The notes under the pieces are model-generated. The model ran no database searches and had not been told where the DNA came from. It saw only the letters and a program-made list of their open reading frames with translations. Of a DNA stretch of 6,501 nt, positions 4,546 through 6,501 are shown one piece after another. Numbering within the stretch: the first letter of the stretch is position 1; every line of letters begins with the position of its first letter. Origin of the DNA: Propionibacteriaceae bacterium (lineage in GTDB: Bacteria > Actinomycetota > Actinomycetes > Propionibacteriales > Propionibacteriaceae); assembly GCA_003153855.1 (NCBI GenBank), contig PMBM01000218.1, positions 2,224 through 8,724 of the forward strand. The letters run 5' to 3'. Both the position numbers and the translations under genes were made by a program.

Positions 4546-5733
4546 GTGGACTACTCGAGCGCGACCGTGGTCGGCGGCGGGATCGTGGGGCTGGCCGTCG
4601 CGTACAGACTGTCGCAGCGTGGTGTCGCCGTGACCGTGGTCGAGAAGGAGACCCGCTGGGCCGCCCATCAGACCGGCCACAACTCGGGCGTCATCCACGC
4701 CGGCCCGTACTACCGCCCCGGATCGCTGAAGGCGACGATGTGCACGGCGGGCAACCGTTCCATGGTCGCTTTCGCCAAGGAGAACGGCATCCGCCACGAC
4801 GTGTGCGGCAAGCTCATCGTCGCCACCGAGGTGGGGCAGCTGCCGGGGCTGAGGACCCTGTACGAACGGGGCCAGGCCAACGGCACTCCCTGCGAGCTCA
4901 TCACGGCGGAGCAGGCGCGCGAGGTCGAGCCGTACGTCAACGCCGTCGCCGCACTCCGGGTCCACTCGACCGGCATCATCGACTACTCCGAAGTGACCGA
5001 GACGTACGCACGCCTCGCGTCGGAGAACGGTGCCACCCTCGTGCTCGGCTCGGCCGTACGCGCCATCCACTCCCGCCCGACCGGCGTCGTGGTCGAGCAC
5101 GACGCGGGCAGCGTCACGAGCGACATCATGATCAACTGCGCCGGCTTGCAGTCGGACCGGATCGCACGTCTCGCCGGTCTCGAGCCGGACGTACGGATCG
5201 TGCCGTTCCGTGGCGAGTACTACGAGCTCGCGGCCGACAAGCGCTATCTCGTCAACAAGCTCATCTACCCCGTGCCGGACCCCGACCTCCCCTTCCTCGG
5301 GGTCCACTTCACCAAGATGATCGATGGAAGTGTCCACGCCGGCCCGAACGCCGTGTTCGCGTTCGCCCGCGAGGGCTACCGCTGGCGCGACATCGTCCCG
5401 CGGGACGTCTGGGACGCGCTCAGCTACCCGGGCTTCCTCAAGATGGCGAGCCGCAACCTCGGCAACGGCGCCCGGGAGATGGTGCGCTCCGCGTCGCGGA
5501 CGCTGTTCGCCGCGTCACTCGCCACGCTCGTACCGTCGGTTCGCCGTTCGGACATCGTCCCTAGCGGGAGCGGCGTACGTGCACAGGCGATCCGTCCGGA
5601 CGGCTCCCTCGCCGACGACTTCATCATCCAGTACGCCCCGCGGCAGGTCCACGTGCTCAACGCGCCCTCCCCGGCGGCGACCGCGTCCCTCGAGATCGCC
5701 GCGGCGATCATCGAGCAGTCGCTGGCCGCCTGA
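4546..5733 (+). CDS. lhgO: FAD-dependent L-2-hydroxyglutarate oxidase/dehydrogenase
   Basis: A 395-residue flavoprotein of the DAO superfamily that oxidises L-2-hydroxyglutarate to 2-oxoglutarate; the E. coli homologue passes electrons to the membrane quinone pool. The N-terminal dinucleotide fold shows VVGGGIVGLA (G10, G12, G15) and Glu33 at the end of strand 2 for the ribose. The family signature HNSGVIHAG (45-53) follows, then ICP-like connecting strands, a second FAD-contact INCAGL block near residue 200, RGEYYEL, HAGPNAVFAF and a C-terminal SPAATASLEIA. The length is slightly below the 422 residues of the E. coli protein. GTG 4546 with GAGGAG 6 nt upstream sets the start. A HAD phosphatase follows 6 bp after the stop, so the two are almost surely co-transcribed. 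No csiD/glaH gene for glutarate hydroxylation is adjacent, so the substrate may come from side reactions of other dehydrogenases. The name rests on motif similarity. Confidence 0.92.
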   Translation: MDYSSATVVGGGIVGLAVAYRLSQRGVAVTVVEKETRWAAHQTGHNSGVIHAGPYYRPGSLKATMCTAGNRSMVAFAKENGIRHDVCGKLIVATEVGQLPGLRTLYERGQANGTPCELITAEQAREVEPYVNAVAALRVHSTGIIDYSEVTETYARLASENGATLVLGSAVRAIHSRPTGVVVEHDAGSVTSDIMINCAGLQSDRIARLAGLEPDVRIVPFRGEYYELAADKRYLVNKLIYPVPDPDLPFLGVHFTKMIDGSVHAGPNAVFAFAREGYRWRDIVPRDVWDALSYPGFLKMASRNLGNGAREMVRSASRTLFAASLATLVPSVRRSDIVPSGSGVRAQAIRPDGSLADDFIIQYAPRQVHVLNAPSPAATASLEIAAAIIEQSLAA

Positions 5734-5739
5734 GCGTCG

Positions 5740-6414
5740 ATGGGCCTGCTCTCTGGTGCGGATGCCGTGCTGTTCGACCTCGACGACACGTTGCTGGACT
5801 ACTCGACGGCACGCGACACCGGCATCCGGGCCTGGGTGCTGGAGGTCGACGCCGCGCGCCATGCGGGTGATGCTGTACGGGTCTGGCGCGAGCTGGAGGA
5901 GCACCACTTCCGGCGGTACTCGGCCGGCGAGGTGTCGTTCGACGAGCAACGCCGCGCCCGCCTCAGGGCCTTCTGGCCGCACCTCAGCGAGGCGGCCGAC
6001 GACGAGCTCGACCGTGCTTTCTCCGCGTACTTCGCGCACACCGAGGCCGCCTGGTCTCCTGTGCCCGGTGCGGTCGAGACCGTGAAGGCGCTCGCTGCGA
6101 AGCTGCCCGTCGGCGTGCTCACCAACGGCAACGCCGACCTCCAGGCACGCAAGCTGCGCGTGCTCGGGATTCCCGATGTGCCCCTGTTCGCGTCCTCCGA
6201 GCTGCCGGCCCCGAAGCCGGACGTCCGCGCCTACGAAGCGGCCTGTACGGAGATGGGCTCGGCCCCTCGTCGTACCGTCATGGTCGGCGACGACCTCACC
6301 AACGACGTCGAGGGCGCGATGCTCGCGGGGTTGCGTGCGGTGTGGTTCAACAGAGGAGCCGCTTGTACGTCCCCGGCGCCGGTCATCTCCGACCTCCGGG
6401 AGCTCCTCGCCTGA
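5740..6414 (+). CDS. HAD-superfamily phosphatase, subfamily IA (YjjG-like)
   Basis: A 224-residue cytoplasmic HAD hydrolase, probably a phosphatase acting on a small metabolite or nucleotide. Motif I is FDLDDT, with nucleophile Asp13 and acid/base Asp15. A helical cap domain follows at about 20-100. Motif II is VLTNGN with Thr128, motif III is APKPD with Lys159, and motif IV is MVGDDLTNDV with Asp184 and Asp189 positioned for Mg2+. All catalytic residues are present, unlike the DxG-type HAD protein encoded at 917-1531. The closest style is the YjjG/house-cleaning nucleotidase and N-acylneuraminate-9-phosphatase group, but the substrate cannot be read from sequence. The ATG at 5740 is 6 bp after the oxidase stop and has no clear ribosome site, so translation is probably coupled to the oxidase. 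A strong hairpin begins 13 bp after the stop. Confidence 0.92.
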   Translation: MGLLSGADAVLFDLDDTLLDYSTARDTGIRAWVLEVDAARHAGDAVRVWRELEEHHFRRYSAGEVSFDEQRRARLRAFWPHLSEAADDELDRAFSAYFAHTEAAWSPVPGAVETVKALAAKLPVGVLTNGNADLQARKLRVLGIPDVPLFASSELPAPKPDVRAYEAACTEMGSAPRRTVMVGDDLTNDVEGAMLAGLRAVWFNRGAACTSPAPVISDLRELLA

Positions 6415-6427
6415 CGCCCAAGCCACG

Positions 6428-6472
6428 CGCACAACCCTTGTGGCGCGAGAACCCGGTCACAGTGGTTGTGCG
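6428..6472 (+). terminator. Long stem-loop ending the oxidase-HAD operon
   Basis: CGCACAACCCTTGTG (6428-6442) pairs with CACAGTGGTTGTGCG (6458-6472). This is 15 positions with one mismatch and one G-U pair, around a 15-nt loop. It begins 13 bp after the HAD stop. No U-tract follows. Being nearly symmetric, it could also end a converging gene beyond the right edge. Confidence 0.6.
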
Positions 6473-6493
6473 GAGGCCCTAAAGGTTGTGCGG
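6464..6493. repeat. Direct repeat GGTTGTGCGG, two copies 20 bp apart
   Basis: Exact copies lie at 6464-6473 and 6484-6493, and an inverted partial copy, GCACAACC, lies at 6429-6436. The first direct copy is the right arm of the hairpin at 6428-6472; the second is free. The 20-bp period is close to two helical turns, so these may be protein-binding sites for a gene outside the window. Confidence 0.55.
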
Positions 6494-6501
6494 GTGGCTC
6501 A

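Noticed and set aside
4402..5337. Minus-strand open frame of 311 codons opposite lhgO
   Set aside because: Shadow of the oxidase gene, with no recognisable domain and no ribosome site.
5515..6432. Minus-strand open frame of 305 codons opposite the second HAD gene
   Set aside because: Shadow of the HAD and oxidase coding sequence. The plus-strand frame has all four HAD motifs.
1..6501. CRISPR array, transposon, prophage, toxin-antitoxin or other defence system
   Set aside because: No regularly spaced repeats, transposase, integrase, small paired genes or defence domains are present; all genes are metabolic or unknown-lipoprotein types with uniform composition.

Overview
The window is about 6.5 kb of GC-rich DNA. 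Its codons are strongly biased to G/C at the third position, and most gene starts lack a strong Shine-Dalgarno sequence. Together with a PIG-L/LmbE deacetylase and AT-poor promoters, this suggests a high-GC actinobacterium. A Nocardioidaceae-type genome (Nocardioides, Aeromicrobium and relatives) is a guess from gene style, not something the sequence proves. Gene density is high. There are no tRNA or rRNA genes, insertion sequences, CRISPR repeats, phage genes or signs of recent transfer, so this looks like ordinary chromosome.

Left half, minus strand. Reading leftward from the centre: a small secreted lipoprotein of unknown function (2927-2358), a PIG-L family Zn-dependent deacetylase (2282-1560), a HAD-superfamily hydrolase of the DxG type (1531-917) and a class I fructose-1,6-bisphosphate aldolase (846 to beyond the left edge). 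The deacetylase and HAD genes are 28 bp apart and probably form one unit. The aldolase follows after 70 bp with its own ribosome site, a leader hairpin and a candidate promoter.

Right half, plus strand. Alanine racemase (2998-4119) is divergent from the lipoprotein across a 70-bp spacer. Next comes a 426-bp gene-free stretch: several stem-loops lie just after alr, then a quieter segment with a short direct repeat and a candidate promoter. It leads to an L-2-hydroxyglutarate oxidase gene (4546-5733), followed 6 bp later by a second HAD phosphatase (5740-6414). The window ends in a strong 15-bp hairpin with an extra direct copy of one arm.

How the genes relate. The aldolase (glycolysis/gluconeogenesis) and alanine racemase (D-alanine for peptidoglycan) are housekeeping enzymes. 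The oxidase recycles L-2-hydroxyglutarate to 2-oxoglutarate, and with its HAD partner it may form a small metabolite-repair unit. I found no clear previously undescribed system. The points most worth a second look are the leaderless-looking gene starts, the hairpin array after alr, the repeat/hairpin structure at the right edge, and the oxidase-phosphatase pairing.
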